The notes under the pieces: model-generated
Databases searched by the model: none
The model's input: only the letters and a program-made list of their open reading frames with translations
What the model was told of the DNA's origin: nothing
Translations under genes and position numbers: made by a program
Assembly: GCF_024295805.1 (NCBI RefSeq)
Contig: NZ_JANCLX010000008.1
Coordinates: forward strand, 1-64,000
Source: Streptomyces cucumeris
Lineage (GTDB): Bacteria; Actinomycetota; Actinomycetes; Streptomycetales; Streptomycetaceae
Direction of reading: 5' to 3'
DNA: 64,000 bases
In this document: positions 50,130 to 60,392 of the stretch, one piece after another
Numbering within the stretch: position 1 is the first letter of the stretch
Layout: each line of letters starts with the position of its first letter

Positions 50130-51551
50130 TCAGCCGACCGCGCCCTCCATCTGCAGCTCGATCAGCCGGTTGAGCTCCAGCGCGTACTCCATGGGCAGCT
50201 CGCGAGCGATCGGCTCGACGAATCCGCGGACGATCATCGCCATGGCCTCGTCCTCCGACAGACCGCGGCTCATCAGGTAGAAGAGCTGGTCGTCGCTGAC
50301 CTTGGAGACGGTCGCCTCGTGGCCCATCGACACATCGTCCTCGCGGACGTCCACATAGGGGTAGGTGTCCGACCGCGAGACGGTGTCCACCAGCAGGGCG
50401 TCACAGAGCACATTGGACTTGGAGCCCTCGGCGCCCTCGCCGATCTCGATCAGACCGCGGTAGGAGGTACGGCCACCGCCGCGTGCCACCGACTTGGAGA
50501 CGATGTTGGACGAGGTGCGGGGCGCCATGTGGACCATCTTGGCGCCGGCGTCCTGGTGCTGGCCCTCGCCCGCGAAGGCGATGGACAGGGTCTCGCCCTT
50601 GGCGTGCTCGCCCATCAGGTAGACGGCGGGGTACTTCATGGTCACCTTGGAGCCGATGTTGCCGTCGACCCACTCCATGGTGGCGCCCTCGTAGGCGACG
50701 GCGCGCTTGGTGACCAGGTTGTAGACGTTGTTCGACCAGTTCTGGATGGTCGTGTAGCGGCAGCGGGCGCCCTTCTTGACGATGATCTCGACGACCGCGG
50801 AGTGCAGCGAGTCCGACTTGTAGATCGGCGCGGTGCAGCCCTCGACGTAGTGGACGTAGGCGTCCTCGTCGACGATGATCAGCGTCCGCTCGAACTGGCC
50901 CATGTTCTCGGTGTTGATCCGGAAGTAGGCCTGGAGCGGGATCTCCACGTGGACGCCCTTGGGCACGTAGATGAACGAGCCGCCGGACCACACCGCCGTG
51001 TTCAGCGAGGCGAACTTGTTGTCGCCCGCCGGGATCACCGAGCCGAAGTACTCCTTGAAGAGCTCCGGGTGCTCCTTGAGCGCGGTGTCGGTGTCCAGGA
51101 AGATGACGCCCTGCTCCTCCAGGTCCTCACGGATCTGGTGGTAGACGACCTCGGACTCGTACTGGGCGGCGACACCGGCGACCAGGCGCTGCTTCTCGGC
51201 CTCCGGGATGCCCAGCTTGTCGTACGTGTTCTTGATGTCCTCGGGCAGCTCCTCCCAGGAGGCGGCCTGCTGCTCGGTGGAACGCACGAAGTACTTGATG
51301 TTGTCGAAGTCGATGCCCGACAGGTCCGAGCCCCAGGTGGGCATGGGCTTCTTGCCGAAGAGCTTCAGGCCCTTCAGACGCATGTTGAGCATCCACTCCG
51401 GCTCGGACTTCTTCGCCGAGATGTCGCGGACGACCTCCTCGGAGAGCCCGCGCTTGGCCGAAGCGCCGGCCACGTCGGAGTCGGCCCAGCCGTACTCGTA
51501 GTTGCCCAGACCCTCGAGCTCAGGGTGAGCGGTCTCCGTGGGGAGAGTCAT
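50130..51551 (-). CDS. sufB: SufB Fe-S scaffold protein
   Basis: A 473-residue SufB. The N-terminal helical part, [36 protein letters not shown] and [20 protein letters not shown] are characteristic. SufB is the main cluster-building scaffold of SufBC2D. The ATG overlaps the sufR stop by 4 bp. Confidence 0.96.
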   Translation of the reverse strand: MTLPTETAHPELEGLGNYEYGWADSDVAGASAKRGLSEEVVRDISAKKSEPEWMLNMRLKGLKLFGKKPMPTWGSDLSGIDFDNIKYFVRSTEQQAASWEELPEDIKNTYDKLGIPEAEKQRLVAGVAAQYESEVVYHQIREDLEEQGVIFLDTDTALKEHPELFKEYFGSVIPAGDNKFASLNTAVWSGGSFIYVPKGVHVEIPLQAYFRINTENMGQFERTLIIVDEDAYVHYVEGCTAPIYKSDSLHSAVVEIIVKKGARCRYTTIQNWSNNVYNLVTKRAVAYEGATMEWVDGNIGSKVTMKYPAVYLMGEHAKGETLSIAFAGEGQHQDAGAKMVHMAPRTSSNIVSKSVARGGGRTSYRGLIEIGEGAEGSKSNVLCDALLVDTVSRSDTYPYVDVREDDVSMGHEATVSKVSDDQLFYLMSRGLSEDEAMAMIVRGFVEPIARELPMEYALELNRLIELQMEGAVG

Positions 51552-52357
51552 ACGGGGTTCCTCCCGGCCGTGCTGGCAGATGCGGTGGTGGTCTTACTGG
51601 TACTGGGGTCGGCCGTCTCGGCCGATGCGGTTCTGTCGGTCTTCGGAATGAACGTCGTGCACACCCCGTCGCCATGGGCGATGGTGGCCAGACGCTGCAC
51701 ATGAGTCCCGAGCAGCTGGGAGAAGACCTCGGTCTCCGCCTCGCAGAGCTGCGGATATCGCTCGGCTGCGTGGGCGACCGGGCAGTGGTGCTGGCAGAGC
51801 TGTTCGCCGACCGGCGCGCTGCGCGCCGTAGCAGCGTACCCGTCCGCGGACAGCGCGCCCGCGAGGGCCTGGGTACGGCTGCCGGGATCGGCGGCCTCGA
51901 CGGCACTGCGGTACGCCACGGCCTGGCCGGCCAGCCGGGCGCGGGCGAACGCCGCGACGGCGGCCCGTCCGGCCTCACCGCCCCCGGCGCTCTGCTCGAT
52001 CCAGCGCAGGGCGTCGACGGCCAGCGAGTCATAGGCCTGGTCGAAGGCGTCACGGCCGCAGTCGGTCAGGGCGAAGACCTTGGCCGGGCGGCCGCGCCCC
52101 CGCGCCCCGTACACCCTCTTCTCGCGGGGCTCGACGACGCCGTCGGCGACGAGGGTGTCGAGGTGGCGGCGGACGGCCGCCTGGGTCAGCTCCAGCCGCA
52201 GCGCGAGCTCCGCCGCGGTGGAGGGGCCGTGATCGAGGATGGAACGGGCGACCCGGTTGCGGGTGCCGTGCTGCTCATCGGGCGCGGACACGGGCACGCC
52301 GGACCGCGCGGCCGGGTCGGCCGCGTGTCCCTTCGGAGCCTCGCTCGCGTATTTCAC
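51548..52357 (-). CDS. sufR: SufR-type [Fe-S] winged-helix regulator of the suf operon
   Basis: A 269-residue ArsR/DeoR-like regulator. The winged helix (about 35-95) contains [25 protein letters not shown] cysteine cluster C-x3-C-x12-C (CQHHC...QLC) with another Cys in DGVCTTF probably binds an Fe-S cluster that senses cluster status. GTG 52357 was taken as the start. As first gene of the suf operon it is autoregulatory by context. Confidence 0.9.
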   Translation of the reverse strand: MKYASEAPKGHAADPAARSGVPVSAPDEQHGTRNRVARSILDHGPSTAAELALRLELTQAAVRRHLDTLVADGVVEPREKRVYGARGRGRPAKVFALTDCGRDAFDQAYDSLAVDALRWIEQSAGGGEAGRAAVAAFARARLAGQAVAYRSAVEAADPGSRTQALAGALSADGYAATARSAPVGEQLCQHHCPVAHAAERYPQLCEAETEVFSQLLGTHVQRLATIAHGDGVCTTFIPKTDRTASAETADPSTSKTTTASASTAGRNPV

Positions 52358-52370
52358 AACGCCATTGTTG
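52357..52370. promoter_or_regulatory. inverted repeat at the sufR start codon
   Basis: CAAC-gccatt-GTTG overlaps the sufR start and could be part of the SufR site. The match to known SufR sites was not verified. Confidence 0.3.
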
Positions 52371-52429
52371 CGTAATTCCGGCGGGACATACAACCGACGG
52401 CCGACGCCCTCGCTGGTGGGGTGCATCAC

Positions 52430-52443
52430 TTAGGCACACCTAA
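52430..52443. promoter_or_regulatory. iron box (DmdR/IdeR-type) in the suf/ABC divergent region
   Basis: TTAGGCACACCTAA has 5-bp arms TTAGG/CCTAA and differs in one base from the TTAGGCTCACCTAA half of the Streptomyces iron-box consensus. It lies 73 bp from sufR and 96 bp from the ABC gene start. Confidence 0.65.
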
Positions 52444-52525
52444 CTTCACCTGCGACGATGCGATGGCGCGGCGATTCGCGAGGACCGGCTTCCGCCCTGC
52501 CGCCCACAGCGCCCCCGGGGATTCG

Positions 52526-52539
52526 TAGACTGCCCGGCA
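52526..52539 (+). promoter_or_regulatory. -10 element giving a leaderless ABC transcript
   Basis: TAGACT (52526-52531) ends 7 bases before ATG 52539, and no Shine-Dalgarno sequence is present. The expected transcription start is the A of the start codon. Confidence 0.5.
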
Positions 52540-53465
52540 TGCGAGAAGAGCCCGCGGTCGACGTCGTCGGCCTGGTCAAACGGTACGGCTCGAAGACCGC
52601 GGTCGACGGACTCGACCTGTCCGTCGCGCGCGGCACCGTGAGCGCCGTCCTCGGGCCCAACGGGGCCGGCAAGACCACCACCGTCGAGAGCTGCGAGGGG
52701 TACCGCCGCCCCGACGCCGGGACGGTGCGCATATTCGGCCTGGACCCGGTCGGGGACGCGGCGGCGCTGCGGCCGCGGATCGGGGTGATGCTCCAGTCCG
52801 GAGGCGTTTATTCCGGCGCGCGCGCAGAAGAGATGCTGCGGCACACCGCCTCCCTGCACGCCCATCCGGTGGACGTCGGTCTGCTGGTCGAGCGGCTGGG
52901 GCTCGGCTCCTGCGGCCGCACCACCTACCGCAGGCTCTCCGGCGGTCAGCAGCAGCGGCTCGCCCTGGCCATGGCCGTCGTCGGCCGCCCCGAGCTGGTC
53001 TTCCTCGACGAGCCGACCGCCGGTCTGGACCCGCAGGCCCGCCGCGCCACCTGGGAGCTCATCCGCGAGCTGCGCCAGGACGGGGTCACCGTCGTGCTGA
53101 CCACCCACCACATGGACGAGGCCGAACAGCTCGCCGACCACGTCGCGATCATCGACGGCGGCAAGGTGATCGCCCACGGCAGCCCCGAGGAGCTGTGCCG
53201 GGGCGGCGCCGAGAACACCCTGCGCTTCACCGGCCGCCCCGCGCTCGACCTGGCCTCGCTGCTCAAGGCGCTGCCCGACGACAGCACGGCCGCCGAGCTG
53301 ACCCCCGGCGGCTACCGCGTCACCGGCAAGATCAACCCCCAGCTACTGGCCACCGTCACCTCGTGGTGCGCACAGAACGGGGTGATGCCGGACCGGATCT
53401 CGGTCGAGCGGCACACCCTCGAGGACGTCTTCCTCGAGCTCACCGGTAAGGAGCTGCGAGCGTGA
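52539..53465 (+). CDS. ABC transporter ATP-binding protein
   Basis: A 308-residue ABC-2-type export ATPase with Walker A GPNGAGKTT, Q-loop LQSGGVY, signature LSGGQQQR, Walker B LVFLDEPTAGLD and the switch His in TTHHMDEAEQL. It probably exports a drug, lipid or metabolite with the permease encoded by the overlapping next gene. The shared upstream region with sufR carries an iron box, so iron may influence it. Confidence 0.93.
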   Translation: MREEPAVDVVGLVKRYGSKTAVDGLDLSVARGTVSAVLGPNGAGKTTTVESCEGYRRPDAGTVRIFGLDPVGDAAALRPRIGVMLQSGGVYSGARAEEMLRHTASLHAHPVDVGLLVERLGLGSCGRTTYRRLSGGQQQRLALAMAVVGRPELVFLDEPTAGLDPQARRATWELIRELRQDGVTVVLTTHHMDEAEQLADHVAIIDGGKVIAHGSPEELCRGGAENTLRFTGRPALDLASLLKALPDDSTAAELTPGGYRVTGKINPQLLATVTSWCAQNGVMPDRISVERHTLEDVFLELTGKELRA

Positions 53466-54235
53466 CCGCCACGGGCACTTTCCTCCCCCGGCCGGGGTCG
53501 GCACCGCTGCTGCGGATGATCCGGGCACAGGCCGCGCTGGAGACCCGGATGCTGCTGCGCAACGGTGAGCAGCTACTGCTGACCGTGGTCATCCCGTCCC
53601 TGGTGCTGGTGCTGTTCAGCAGCGTCGACATCGTGGACACCGGCACCGACGGCGAGACGGTGGACTTCCTGGCCCCCGGGGTGCTGGCGCTGGCCGTCCT
53701 GTCGACCGCGTTCACCGGGCAGGCCATCGCCACCGGTTTCGAGCGGCGCTACGGCGTGCTGAAGCGGCTCGCGGTCTCCCCGCTGCCACGGTGGGGGCTG
53801 ATGGCCGCCAAGACCTGCTCGGTGCTGGTCACCGAGGTCCTCCAGATCGCCCTGCTGACCGCGATCGCGCTGGGTCTGGGCTGGTCGCCGCACGGCAATC
53901 CGCTGGTGGTGGCGCTGCTGCTGGTGCTGGGCACCGCGGCGTTCTCCGGTCTGGGCCTGCTGATGGCGGGCACCCTCAAGGCCGAGGCCACCCTGGCCGC
54001 CGCCAACCTGGTCTTCCTGCTGCTGCTCGTCGCGGGCGGGGTGATCGTCTCGCTGGACAAGTTCCCGGACGCCGTCCGGGGTGTCCTGGAGCTGCTGCCG
54101 ATCTCCGCACTGTCGGGCGGGCTGCGGGACGTCCTCCAGAACGGCGGTCCGGCGCCCTGGCGGGAGCTGGGGATCCTGGCGGTGTGGTCGGTGCTGGGTC
54201 TGGGCGCGGCGGCCCGCTTCTTCCGCTGGGAGTAG
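53462..54235 (+). CDS. ABC-2 type transporter permease
   Basis: A 257-residue permease with six hydrophobic segments and the ABC-2 features FERRYGVLKRLAVSPLPRW and DKFPDAVRGVLELLPISALSGGLRD. It overlaps the ATPase gene by 4 bp. The substrate is unknown. It stands directly upstream of ctaA, though ctaA has its own promoter. Confidence 0.92.
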   Translation: MTATGTFLPRPGSAPLLRMIRAQAALETRMLLRNGEQLLLTVVIPSLVLVLFSSVDIVDTGTDGETVDFLAPGVLALAVLSTAFTGQAIATGFERRYGVLKRLAVSPLPRWGLMAAKTCSVLVTEVLQIALLTAIALGLGWSPHGNPLVVALLLVLGTAAFSGLGLLMAGTLKAEATLAAANLVFLLLLVAGGVIVSLDKFPDAVRGVLELLPISALSGGLRDVLQNGGPAPWRELGILAVWSVLGLGAAARFFRWE

Positions 54236-54319
54236 GCACGTCACCGCATCGGCGAGGCTGCGGAACGGCCGGTTCCGCCCGTTCCGGGACCCTCGTGAAA
54301 AGCTGCACAAGCGGCCGCC

Positions 54320-54332
54320 TACGATGGGCCCG
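54320..54332 (+). promoter_or_regulatory. -10 element giving a leaderless ctaA transcript
   Basis: TACGAT (54320-54325) ends 6 bases before the GTG at 54332, with no ribosome site. Confidence 0.45.
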
Positions 54333-55372
54333 TGCCCTCTTCGCTGAACCCTCTTGAGCAGATCGCCCGGCGCTGGCAGCCGTCCGCACGCTTCGTGGAA
54401 CGCGCCGCGCTGGCCGCCGTGGTGATGGCCGTCGTCATCGTCGTCACCGGCGGCGCGGTCCGGCTGACCCAGTCCGGACTGGGCTGTGACACCTGGCCGA
54501 AGTGCACCTCCGACAGCCTGACGCCGACGGCCGAGGCGGGCATCAACGGCATCATCGAGTTCGGCAACCGGATGCTGACCTATGTGCTGTGCGCGGTGGT
54601 GGGGCTGCTGATCATCGCCGCCCGCGCCCGCACCCCGGTGCGCACCTCGCTCACCCGGCTCGGCTGGATCCAGTTCTGGATCATCATGGGCAATGCCGTG
54701 GTCGGCGGGATGACCGTCCTCACCGGACTCAACCCGTACATCGTCAGCTCACACTTCCTGCTGGCCACCGCGCTGCTCACGGTGGCCGTGGTGACCTGGC
54801 AGCGGGCCCGGGAGGGCGACGCCGAGCCCCGGGAGCTGGTGGCCCGGCCGGTACGTCAGCTCACCTGGCTGCTGGTGGTCTCGACCGCCGCGCTGATCGT
54901 GATCGGCACCGCGGTCTCCGGAGCCGGTCCGCACGCCGGTGACGCCCGCAAGGTGCACCGCATCCCGGTGGACTGGCAGGAGATCACCCAGTTGCATGTG
55001 GACTTCGTCTACATCGTGCTGGGCCTCACCGCCGCGCTCTGGTTCACCCTGCGCGCCGTGAAGGCCCCGGCCGCCCAGCGCCGCGCGGTGCTGGAGCTGC
55101 TGGTCGTCCTGCTGCTCCAGGGCGTGATCGGCTATGTGCAGTACTTCACCCACCTGCCCGAGATCGTCGTCGGCACCCATATGTTCGGCTCCTGCCTGGT
55201 GTGGATCGCGGCGCTGCGGGTCCTGCTGTCGCTGCGCGAGCGCAGCGGCACCGCCGGATCCTCGGAGGCCGCCGGGGTGCCCTCCCCCACCGGGGAGCAC
55301 GAGGCGCTTCAGCCGGAGACCGCGTCCGCCCCGGCCGCCGGACCGGCCGAGCCCGCCGCCTCCAGCCGGTAG
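54332..55372 (+). CDS. ctaA: heme A synthase CtaA/COX15
   Basis: A 346-residue, eight-helix membrane enzyme oxidising heme O to heme A for cytochrome aa3 oxidase. Signatures are GGAVRLTQSGLGCDTWPKC, EFGNRMLTY, SHFLLA, QLHVDFVYI and GTHMFGSCLVW with the heme-ligand histidines. The last 64 bp overlap the convergent amidohydrolase gene; the C-terminal Pro/Ala/Glu-rich tail is non-conserved. Confidence 0.93.
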   Translation: MPSSLNPLEQIARRWQPSARFVERAALAAVVMAVVIVVTGGAVRLTQSGLGCDTWPKCTSDSLTPTAEAGINGIIEFGNRMLTYVLCAVVGLLIIAARARTPVRTSLTRLGWIQFWIIMGNAVVGGMTVLTGLNPYIVSSHFLLATALLTVAVVTWQRAREGDAEPRELVARPVRQLTWLLVVSTAALIVIGTAVSGAGPHAGDARKVHRIPVDWQEITQLHVDFVYIVLGLTAALWFTLRAVKAPAAQRRAVLELLVVLLLQGVIGYVQYFTHLPEIVVGTHMFGSCLVWIAALRVLLSLRERSGTAGSSEAAGVPSPTGEHEALQPETASAPAAGPAEPAASSR

Positions 55373-56472
55373 ACCCGGCGCGCGGTCCCGGCCGCGACCA
55401 GAGCGGTGATCCGCCGTGCCTCGGCGCGGGTGCACACCCCCTCGTCGGTCCACTCGGCGGTCAGCCGCGCCATGGCGTGGGCGAACAGCCGGGCGGCGGT
55501 CACATACAGCTCGGGCAGCGCCCGCGCGCCGGTGGAGAACAGCAGTTTGCCGAACGGCGCCTCGCCCAGGGTCTCCGCCGGACGCGGCCCGGCGTCCGCG
55601 TAGACGTGCGGGAAGGCCGCGGCGAACTGGGCCGCCCGCCGGTGGTACGGCCGCTCGGGCAGCAGCACCAGATCGGTGCCGAACCCGGCGGTGGCCCGCA
55701 GGAAGCCCAGCAGCGGCTGCGGATCGGCGCAGTGCACCTGCACCGGCAGCCCGGTGGCCACCGCGCTCCACAGCAGGTGCTGGGCGAGCGCGGGATCGAG
55801 CGGACGGTTCCGGACCGGTCCCCCGGCGAGTCTGCGCGCGGCGGCCCGGCGCACCTCGCGCGGATCCGGGGGCACCTCGTCGCAGTGGGTGATGCCCAGG
55901 GAGAACGCGGTGGCGTGCTGGGCGGCGGCGTACAGCGCCTCGGCGGTGTTGCCGGTGAACGCGTCGACCGTGCCGGAGGTGTCGGCCACCTGCTCGGCCA
56001 GCGGTTCCAGCCGGACCACCTCATGGACCCGGCCGTCGGCGGCGGCGGCCAGTTCGGCGGATGAGGTGAGGTCGCTGGGGGCGCCGGACTCCAGCAGGAA
56101 GGTGCCGATGCCCGCGCCCCGCAGCAGCAGCCGGGTGGCCCGGTAGGCGCCCAGTTCCCGGCGGCGGGCGAGATAGCTGACCGGTGCGCAGTGCGGGTCC
56201 ATGCCCAGCAGCGGCGGGCACCAGCGGCGCACCGCGAGCCCGGTCAAGCTGTCGAAGAAGGTGGTGCCCGCGGGGGCCGCACCCGATCCGGCGGCGGAGG
56301 CCAGATGGGCCTCGAAGGAGCCGAGTCCCAGTTCGCCGTGGACCGTGCCGTGGCTGTACTGGTCGACCAGGGGCGGCAGCGCGGGCGGGTCCGCCACCGG
56401 ACCCGGCCCGTCACGCGGGACCGGGCCGACCGACGGGCCCAGGGTGCCCGGGGAGTCCGTCGCCTCGTCCAT
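55309..56472 (-). CDS. amidohydrolase family protein (TIM-barrel type 2)
   Basis: A 387-residue protein of the amidohydrolase_2 type. LVDQYSHGTVHGE gives the N-terminal His-containing strand, THCDEVPPD and VQVHCADPQPLLGF further His residues, and FGKLLFSTGARALPELYV the C-terminal strand. The metal ligands are not all standard, so activity is uncertain. ATG 56472 has AGGAGG at about 9 bases. Function is unknown. Confidence 0.72.
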   Translation of the reverse strand: MDEATDSPGTLGPSVGPVPRDGPGPVADPPALPPLVDQYSHGTVHGELGLGSFEAHLASAAGSGAAPAGTTFFDSLTGLAVRRWCPPLLGMDPHCAPVSYLARRRELGAYRATRLLLRGAGIGTFLLESGAPSDLTSSAELAAAADGRVHEVVRLEPLAEQVADTSGTVDAFTGNTAEALYAAAQHATAFSLGITHCDEVPPDPREVRRAAARRLAGGPVRNRPLDPALAQHLLWSAVATGLPVQVHCADPQPLLGFLRATAGFGTDLVLLPERPYHRRAAQFAAAFPHVYADAGPRPAETLGEAPFGKLLFSTGARALPELYVTAARLFAHAMARLTAEWTDEGVCTRAEARRITALVAAGTARRVYRLEAAGSAGPAAGADAVSG

Positions 56473-56567
56473 CGCCGCCGCCTCCTCGCCCCTAAGGCAT
56501 CGTCTCGCCCTGAAGACATCGACGGGCTTAACGGGCGAAAGGGGTGCGAGGTGTCGGGGCTGCGGCC

Positions 56568-56942
56568 TCAGGGGTTGGCGGGACCGCCGATCTGCATGCC
56601 CGCCATCCGCGTCCACTCATACGGACCGGTGCGGACCTTGGCGGCCATCTCACCGTCGAACTCGTCCTCGAGGGTGAGCCCGGCGAGCTCGGCCGCACGG
56701 CGGGCGGTCTCGTGCGAGGGGGTGACCAGCACGCCCCACTCCCCGTTGGCCCCCACCAGGGCGATCCGGGTGGTGCCGCGGCCGATGTGGGCGAGCTGGC
56801 CCTCGGCGCTGCCGCCGTGGCTCGCGGCGAAGGCCGTGATCTGGTGGGCGAGCCGCTTGGCCCGCTTCTCGTCCTTGGAGGGCTTGGCGGGCTGGGCGCT
56901 CCCGACCGTCTCCACCGTCTCCGCCTGGGTGCTGTCTGCCAT
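56568..56942 (-). CDS. conserved actinobacterial hypothetical protein
   Basis: A 124-residue soluble protein. A charged N-terminal part is followed by a compact domain with HIGRGTTRIALVGANGEWGVLV, HETARRAAELAGLTLEDEFDGEM and VRTGPYEWTRMAG. I do not recognise a named family. It sits 24 bp downstream of ctaB on the same strand and is probably co-transcribed with it. Confidence 0.75.
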   Translation of the reverse strand: MADSTQAETVETVGSAQPAKPSKDEKRAKRLAHQITAFAASHGGSAEGQLAHIGRGTTRIALVGANGEWGVLVTPSHETARRAAELAGLTLEDEFDGEMAAKVRTGPYEWTRMAGMQIGGPANP

Positions 56943-56966
56943 ACCAGCAATGCTACCCGTCGGTAA

Positions 56967-57917
56967 TCAGCGCAGGAAGGGGTCCACGGCGACGGCGACG
57001 AAGAGCAGCGACACATAGGTGATGGACCAGTGGAAGAGCCGCATCTCCTTGAGCTTGGCCCCGGTGATCCCGGCCCGGGCGCGCGCCTGGAGCCCGTGCG
57101 CCTCCCGGAGCCAGAACCCGCCCAGCACCACGGCGACGGCCGGGTAGAACCGGCCGGTGTAGCCCAGCGGCCACAGCAGCAGGGAGACACCGACCATGGC
57201 CCAGCTGTAGAGGACGATCTGGCGGGCGACCGCCTTGTTGCCCGCGATCACCGGCAGCATCGGCACGCTGGCCCGCTCGTAGTCGTCCTTGACCTTCATC
57301 GACAGCGGCCAGTAGTGCGGCGGCGTCCAGAAGAAGATGACGAGGAAGAGGATGACCGCGGCCCAGGAGACCTCATTGGTCACCGAGGACCAGCCGATGA
57401 GCACGGGCATACAGCCCGCGATCCCGCCCCAGACGATGTTCTGCGAGGTGCGCCGCTTGAGCAGCATCGTGTAGACGACGACGTAGAAGACCAGCGCACC
57501 GAGTGACAGCATCGCGGACAGCGGGTTGACCAGGACCCAGAACCAGGCCGTGGAAACCACCGTGAGCGCCGAGGCGAACACCAGGCACTCCGCCGGTGAG
57601 ACCATCCCGGTCACCAGCGGACGCTGTGCGGTGCGGTCCATGAGCGCGTCGATGTCGCGGTCGAGGTACATGTTGAACGCGGCGGCACCGCCCGCCGACA
57701 GATAACCGCCGACACAGGTCGCCAGCACCAGCCACAGGTCGGGAACGCCCCCGGCGGCCAGGAACATGACCGGCACCGTGGTCATCAGCAGCAGCTCGAT
57801 GACGCGCGGCTTGGTCAGCGCGACGAACGCCTTGACACGGGCCCCGAGCGGCCGGTGGCCGGAGCTCGTTTCGCTCGTCTCCAGCACCCCCGCAGGACGG
57901 GATTCGACGGCCGTCAC
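56967..57917 (-). CDS. ctaB: heme o synthase (protoheme IX farnesyltransferase) CtaB
   Basis: A 316-residue UbiA-family membrane prenyltransferase that farnesylates heme B to heme O, feeding CtaA. The Asp-rich motif is [18 protein letters not shown], with a second motif near [16 protein letters not shown] [10 protein letters not shown]. The start is GTG 57917, with AGGGG about 5 bases upstream; an upstream GTG and an ATG near 57957 are less likely. It is divergent from tkt. Confidence 0.92.
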   Translation of the reverse strand: MTAVESRPAGVLETSETSSGHRPLGARVKAFVALTKPRVIELLLMTTVPVMFLAAGGVPDLWLVLATCVGGYLSAGGAAAFNMYLDRDIDALMDRTAQRPLVTGMVSPAECLVFASALTVVSTAWFWVLVNPLSAMLSLGALVFYVVVYTMLLKRRTSQNIVWGGIAGCMPVLIGWSSVTNEVSWAAVILFLVIFFWTPPHYWPLSMKVKDDYERASVPMLPVIAGNKAVARQIVLYSWAMVGVSLLLWPLGYTGRFYPAVAVVLGGFWLREAHGLQARARAGITGAKLKEMRLFHWSITYVSLLFVAVAVDPFLR

Positions 57918-58130
57918 GCACACCCCTGGTGGAAGCAAGAACCAGCAAGCACCGGACATGAAGAGCCGGTAAAGACTTGCGCGTACCACGCCACTCTAGA
58001 CGCAGGGGATGTACCGCTCGCCGCCGGGGTCGGGTCGTGTTGGCGGCGCGCGCCCGCCGGGGCGCGCAGGGCGCGCACCACCCGGAACAGCTTCTTCCGA
58101 TCACCCCGCGCAACCGCGGAGGGGAATGCG
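57918..58130. other. ctaB/tkt divergent intergenic region
   Basis: The left part of a 349-bp gap. It contains strongly self-complementary GCGCGC-rich sequence (58045-58075) that may fold, and control elements of two divergent genes. No operator was recognised. Confidence 0.35.
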
Positions 58131-58181
58131 ATGAGGCCCTCGATTCGTTCCCTGACCGTCGGGTGGAACTCGAAAAGATGA
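58131..58181 (+). CDS. possible 16-residue leader peptide upstream of tkt
   Basis: ATG 58131 has GGAGGGG (58118-58124) at 6 bases and encodes 16 residues before TGA 58179-58181, 85 bases before tkt. The codons include ATT, CGT, AGG, AAA and AGA, which are rare in the surrounding genes. This may be a regulatory leader, or chance. Confidence 0.35.
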   Translation: MRPSIRSLTVGWNSKR

Positions 58182-58266
58182 CCGCCGTTCCAGGGGTAGG
58201 CTCGACAACGCCGGTGTGCACTCGGTCACCGGATAGCGACAGTGTGGAGAGGAGCCCTGACTCAGG

Positions 58267-60345
58267 GTGAGCACCAAGCCGACTACCACAGACCTCGAAT
58301 GGACCGATCTGGACCAGCGGGCCGTTGACACAGCCCGCGTCCTGGCCATGGACTCCGTGCAGAAGGTCGGTAACGGCCACCCCGGCACGGCCATGAGTCT
58401 CGCGCCCGCCGCGTACCTGCTCTTCCAGAAGCTGATGCGGCACGACCCCTCCGACGCCGGATGGGCGGGCCGGGACCGGTTCGTACTGTCCCCGGGCCAC
58501 ACCAGCCTCACGCTCTACGTGCAGCTGTACCTGGCGGGCTTCGGTCTGGAGCTCGACGACCTCAAGGCGTTCCGCACCTGGGGCAGCCTCACCCCGGGCC
58601 ACCCGGAGTTCGGCCACACCACCGGTGTGGAGACCACCACCGGTCCGCTCGGCCAGGGCATCGCCAACGCGGTGGGCATGGCGATGGCCGCCCGCTACGA
58701 GCGCGGGCTGTTCGACCCGGAGGCGCCCGAGGGCGCCTCCCCGTTCGACCACACCATCTGGTCGATCGTCTCCGACGGCGACCTGGAGGAGGGCATCTCC
58801 GCCGAGGCGTCCTCGCTCGCCGGTCACCAGAAGCTGGGCAACATCGTCGCCCTGTACGACGACAACCACATCTCGATCGAGGGCGACACCGCCACCGCGC
58901 TCTCCGAGGATGTACTGAAGCGCTACGAGGCGTACGGCTGGCACGTCCAGCGCATCGAGCAGGCGCCCAGCGGTGACTTCGACATCCACCAGCTCTACGC
59001 GGCGCTGAAGGCGGCGCGGGACGAGACCGAGCGCCCCTCGATCATCGCGGCCCGCACCATCATCGCCTGGCCCGCGCCCAACGCGCAGAACACCGAGGCC
59101 TCGCACGGCTCGGCGCTCGGCGCGGAGGAGGTCGCCGCCACCAAGCGCGTCCTCGGCTTCGACCCCGAGCAGCACTTCCAGGTGGACGCCGACGTCATCA
59201 ACCACACCCGGGGTCTGGTCGACCGCGGCCGTGAGGCGCGCGCCGCCTGGGACAAGACGCTCCAGGAGTGGCGGAACAACAACTCCGAGCGGGCCGCCGA
59301 GTTCGACCGGATCACCGCGGGCGAGCTGCCGGCGGGCTGGGAGAGCACGCTGCCGGTGTTCGAGGCGGGCAAGGACGTCGCCACCCGTAAGGCGTCCGGC
59401 CAGGTACTCAAGGCGCTCGGCGGGGTGCTGCCCGAGCTGTGGGGGGGCTCCGCCGACCTCGCGGGCTCCAACAACACCACGATCGACGCCTCTTCGTCCT
59501 TCCTGCCGAAGGACAACCCGCTGCCGGAGGCCGACCCCTACGGCCGCACCATCCACTTCGGCATCCGCGAGCACGCCATGGGTTCGACCATGAACGGCAT
59601 CGCGCTGCACGGCAACACCCGGGTCTACGGCGGCACCTTCCTGGTGTTCTCCGACTACATGCGCCCGGCCGTCCGGCTCGCCGCGCTGATGAAGCTGCCG
59701 GTCACCTACGTGTGGACGCACGACTCCATCGGCCTCGGCGAGGACGGCCCGACCCACCAGCCGGTCGAGCACCTCTCCGTGCTGCGCGCCATCCCGGGTC
59801 TGAACATCGTCCGCCCGGCCGACGCCAATGAGACGGCGATCGCCTGGCGCGAGATCACCCGCCGCCACACGGAGCGGCCCGCGCCGCACGGCATCGCGCT
59901 GACCCGTCAGAACGTGCCGACCTACGAGGCCAACGAGGGCGCCGCCAAGGGTGGTTACGTCCTCTTCGAGGCCGAGGGCGGCGAGCCGAAGGTCATCCTG
60001 ATCGCCACCGGTTCCGAGGTCCAGCTCGCCGTCGAGGCGCGTGAGCAGCTCCAGGCCGCCGGGGTCCCGGCCCGCGTCGTGTCGATGCCGTCGGTCGAGT
60101 GGTTCGAGGAGCAGGACCAGGAGTACCGCGAGAGCGTGCTGCCGCCGTCGGTGAAGGCGCGCGTGGCCGTGGAAGCCGGTATCGGACTGACCTGGTACCG
60201 CTACGTCGGCGAGGCCGGCCGCATCGTCTCCCTGGAGCACTTCGGTGCCTCCGCCGACTACAAGGTGCTCTACCGGGAGTTCGGTCTGACCGCCGAGGCC
60301 GTGGTCACCGCCGCCCACGAGTCCCTCGACGCCGCCGGGCGCTGA
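58267..60345 (+). CDS. tkt: transketolase
   Basis: A 692-residue thiamine-diphosphate enzyme of the pentose phosphate pathway. The ThDP motif is [18 protein letters not shown]...[10 protein letters not shown]; the N-terminal part has NGHPGTAMS, and the middle domain [13 protein letters not shown] and [20 protein letters not shown] start at 58267; AGAGGAG lies about 16 bases upstream, further than usual. First gene of tkt-tal-zwf-opcA. Confidence 0.96.
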   Translation: MSTKPTTTDLEWTDLDQRAVDTARVLAMDSVQKVGNGHPGTAMSLAPAAYLLFQKLMRHDPSDAGWAGRDRFVLSPGHTSLTLYVQLYLAGFGLELDDLKAFRTWGSLTPGHPEFGHTTGVETTTGPLGQGIANAVGMAMAARYERGLFDPEAPEGASPFDHTIWSIVSDGDLEEGISAEASSLAGHQKLGNIVALYDDNHISIEGDTATALSEDVLKRYEAYGWHVQRIEQAPSGDFDIHQLYAALKAARDETERPSIIAARTIIAWPAPNAQNTEASHGSALGAEEVAATKRVLGFDPEQHFQVDADVINHTRGLVDRGREARAAWDKTLQEWRNNNSERAAEFDRITAGELPAGWESTLPVFEAGKDVATRKASGQVLKALGGVLPELWGGSADLAGSNNTTIDASSSFLPKDNPLPEADPYGRTIHFGIREHAMGSTMNGIALHGNTRVYGGTFLVFSDYMRPAVRLAALMKLPVTYVWTHDSIGLGEDGPTHQPVEHLSVLRAIPGLNIVRPADANETAIAWREITRRHTERPAPHGIALTRQNVPTYEANEGAAKGGYVLFEAEGGEPKVILIATGSEVQLAVEAREQLQAAGVPARVVSMPSVEWFEEQDQEYRESVLPPSVKARVAVEAGIGLTWYRYVGEAGRIVSLEHFGASADYKVLYREFGLTAEAVVTAAHESLDAAGR

Positions 60346-60392
60346 CGCCCGCCACCGGCTTGACTAGTAGCGACGAGTAGGAGACATAACTC

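Noticed and set aside
57373..60318. 981-codon minus-strand frame opposite tkt
   Set aside because: It covers transketolase antisense and part of ctaB out of frame; no domain is recognisable.
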